Below are positions 5,667 through 6,550 of a stretch of DNA of 6,550 nucleotides, piece after piece (position 1 is the first letter of the stretch; every line of letters begins with the position of its first letter). The notes beneath the pieces were generated by a model that worked only from the letters and a program-made list of their open reading frames with translations, had not been told where the DNA came from and did not search any database. Source of the stretch: Gammaproteobacteria bacterium (lineage in GTDB: Bacteria > Pseudomonadota > Gammaproteobacteria > Steroidobacterales > Woeseiaceae); assembly GCA_003645495.1 (NCBI GenBank), contig QNFK01000110.1, positions 1 to 6,550 of the forward strand, given 5' to 3'. A program made the position numbers and the translations under genes.

Positions 5667-6550
5667 CTAAAGCAAATAGTCGGCAAGGATTTCCAACAGT
5701 TGATCCGTCCAGCGTTCCGGAAAAGGTTCAGTTACCTCGACGGATTTTTCGAAGTCCGCCGCAAACACTCGTTCCAGCAGTTCATCAACAGCCTGCGGGT
5801 GTGACGTTGCAATATTGAGTTCTTTGTTAGTGCGAAAACTCAGCTTGTCCCAGTTAGCTGAGCCAAGGCAGGCCCAACCGTCAAATACAGCTGCCTTTAC
5901 ATGTGACATTCCCGGATACACAAACACTCGTATGCCATGTTCCAGCATTGCATTAACAGCCAGGATGTTACTCGTATTGATCGGGCCATGGTTGCCGCGC
6001 AATGGCATTATTACACGAACATCGACACCGCGACGGCGGGCTTTTGCGAGTTCATAAAGCATCGCATCGTCTGTGAAGTAAGCGTTCTGTATGTAAATGT
6101 ATTTCCTGGCAGACTGTATGGCAGCTTTTTGTGCCCTGAATATTTCCGCATTCCCGGATCGCGTAAACAAAACGTGGATTGGATAACCAGCATCTTCAGC
6201 GTATTGCGCATTGCGACGCATCTTGTGAATAAAGTAGCCCAGGTCACCGAAGAATCCTGCATGCGCCCATGCATCGTTGAATTCGTTTGTCAGTATGTCG
6301 ACAACCGGTCCACGCAGCTCCATCATCATGTCGTGCCATACATAGCGATATTCGCGACCGATGTTCATACCACCGGTAAAGGCAATTTCACGATCGATAA
6401 TCGTGGTCTTCACATGATCACCGGAAACAAGCCACGGATTTTTTGACTGCCGGACTTCTATATCGGAGTCGGCTTCAAGAAATAATCGCACCGACTCCGG
6501 CGCAACGTAGTCTTCAGGCATGCTCTCATCATAATCGCCGGAGGCGACAA
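5667..6550 (-). CDS. Phospholipase D family protein, cardiolipin-synthase-like (5' end outside window)
   Basis: The frame stays open to the right edge, so the N-terminus is missing; about 294 residues are visible. Both HKD motifs are present: HVKTTIID followed by GGMNIG (H at 6414-6416, D at 6393-6395) and HVKAAVFD followed by GSANWD (H at 5901-5903, D at 5880-5882). The spacing, the IQNAYFTDD block and the LSFRTNKELN block after motif two match cardiolipin synthases and related phosphatidyltransferases, which join or cleave phospholipids through a covalent His intermediate at the membrane. Full members usually also have N-terminal membrane segments or an extra N-terminal region, which cannot be checked here. 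An ATG at 6519-6521 is only internal: the first HKD motif would start about 35 residues in and the upstream codons (VASGDYDES) remain in frame. It is the first visible gene of a probable operon with the DUF2779 nuclease (23-bp gap) and the hydrolase. Confidence 0.9.
   Translation of the reverse strand, partial: VASGDYDESMPEDYVAPESVRLFLEADSDIEVRQSKNPWLVSGDHVKTTIIDREIAFTGGMNIGREYRYVWHDMMMELRGPVVDILTNEFNDAWAHAGFFGDLGYFIHKMRRNAQYAEDAGYPIHVLFTRSGNAEIFRAQKAAIQSARKYIYIQNAYFTDDAMLYELAKARRRGVDVRVIMPLRGNHGPINTSNILAVNAMLEHGIRVFVYPGMSHVKAAVFDGWACLGSANWDKLSFRTNKELNIATSHPQAVDELLERVFAADFEKSVEVTEPFPERWTDQLLEILADYLL

Noticed and set aside
4846..5670. 274-residue plus-strand ORF
   Set aside because: It lies antisense to the DUF2779 gene, shows no recognisable domain, and the minus-strand frame has clear nuclease motifs.
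5937..6446. 169-residue plus-strand ORF
   Set aside because: It is antisense to the phospholipase D gene, whose two HKD motifs fix the coding frame; the plus-strand product has no family features.
1..6550. CRISPR array, tRNA, insertion sequence or attachment site
   Set aside because: No regularly spaced direct repeats, tRNA-like sequence, transposase or terminal inverted repeats were found by reading both strands.

Overview
The window is compact bacterial DNA: short gaps, many genes on the minus strand, and mid-range GC judged by eye. NnrS, a DMT-family exporter, a DUF2779 nuclease and a cardiolipin-synthase-like phospholipase D together fit a proteobacterium, most likely a gammaproteobacterium. 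That assignment is inference, because no rRNA or other marker gene is present. I see no tRNA, rRNA, CRISPR array, transposase or insertion sequence.

Layout. (1) 1-391, plus strand: the C-terminal end of an amidohydrolase, cut by the window start. (2) 402-2457, minus strand: a two-gene unit of a DMT/EamA transporter followed by nnrS, overlapping by 8 bp. (3) 2458-2681: a 224-bp divergent intergenic region with unusually dense signals. On the minus strand, ahead of the transporter, is a 29-codon leader ORF with a good ribosome binding site and an intrinsic terminator inside it, which looks like an attenuator. On the plus strand is a 21-bp imperfect palindrome between the -35 and -10 of a candidate promoter. 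(4) 2682-3123, plus strand: two tiny overlapping genes, a ribbon-helix-helix DNA-binding protein and an 84-residue protein resembling ParC-family partition-associated proteins of plasmids and integrative elements. (5) 3136-6550, minus strand: a probable three-gene operon, transcribed in the order phospholipase D (5' end outside the window), a DUF2779 nuclease with Cas4-like and DEDD-exonuclease parts, and a membrane-anchored alpha/beta hydrolase.

How the parts may work together. The ribbon-helix-helix protein probably binds the palindrome and represses its own small operon. The same site could also affect minus-strand transcription into the transporter leader. Expression of the transporter and the coupled nnrS may depend on whether the leader ORF is translated, since its terminator lies within the reading frame. 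The phospholipase D, nuclease and hydrolase have different biochemistry and may simply be co-transcribed; a joint role is speculative. The most noteworthy items are the putative leader-peptide attenuator and the self-contained RHH/ParC-like pair.
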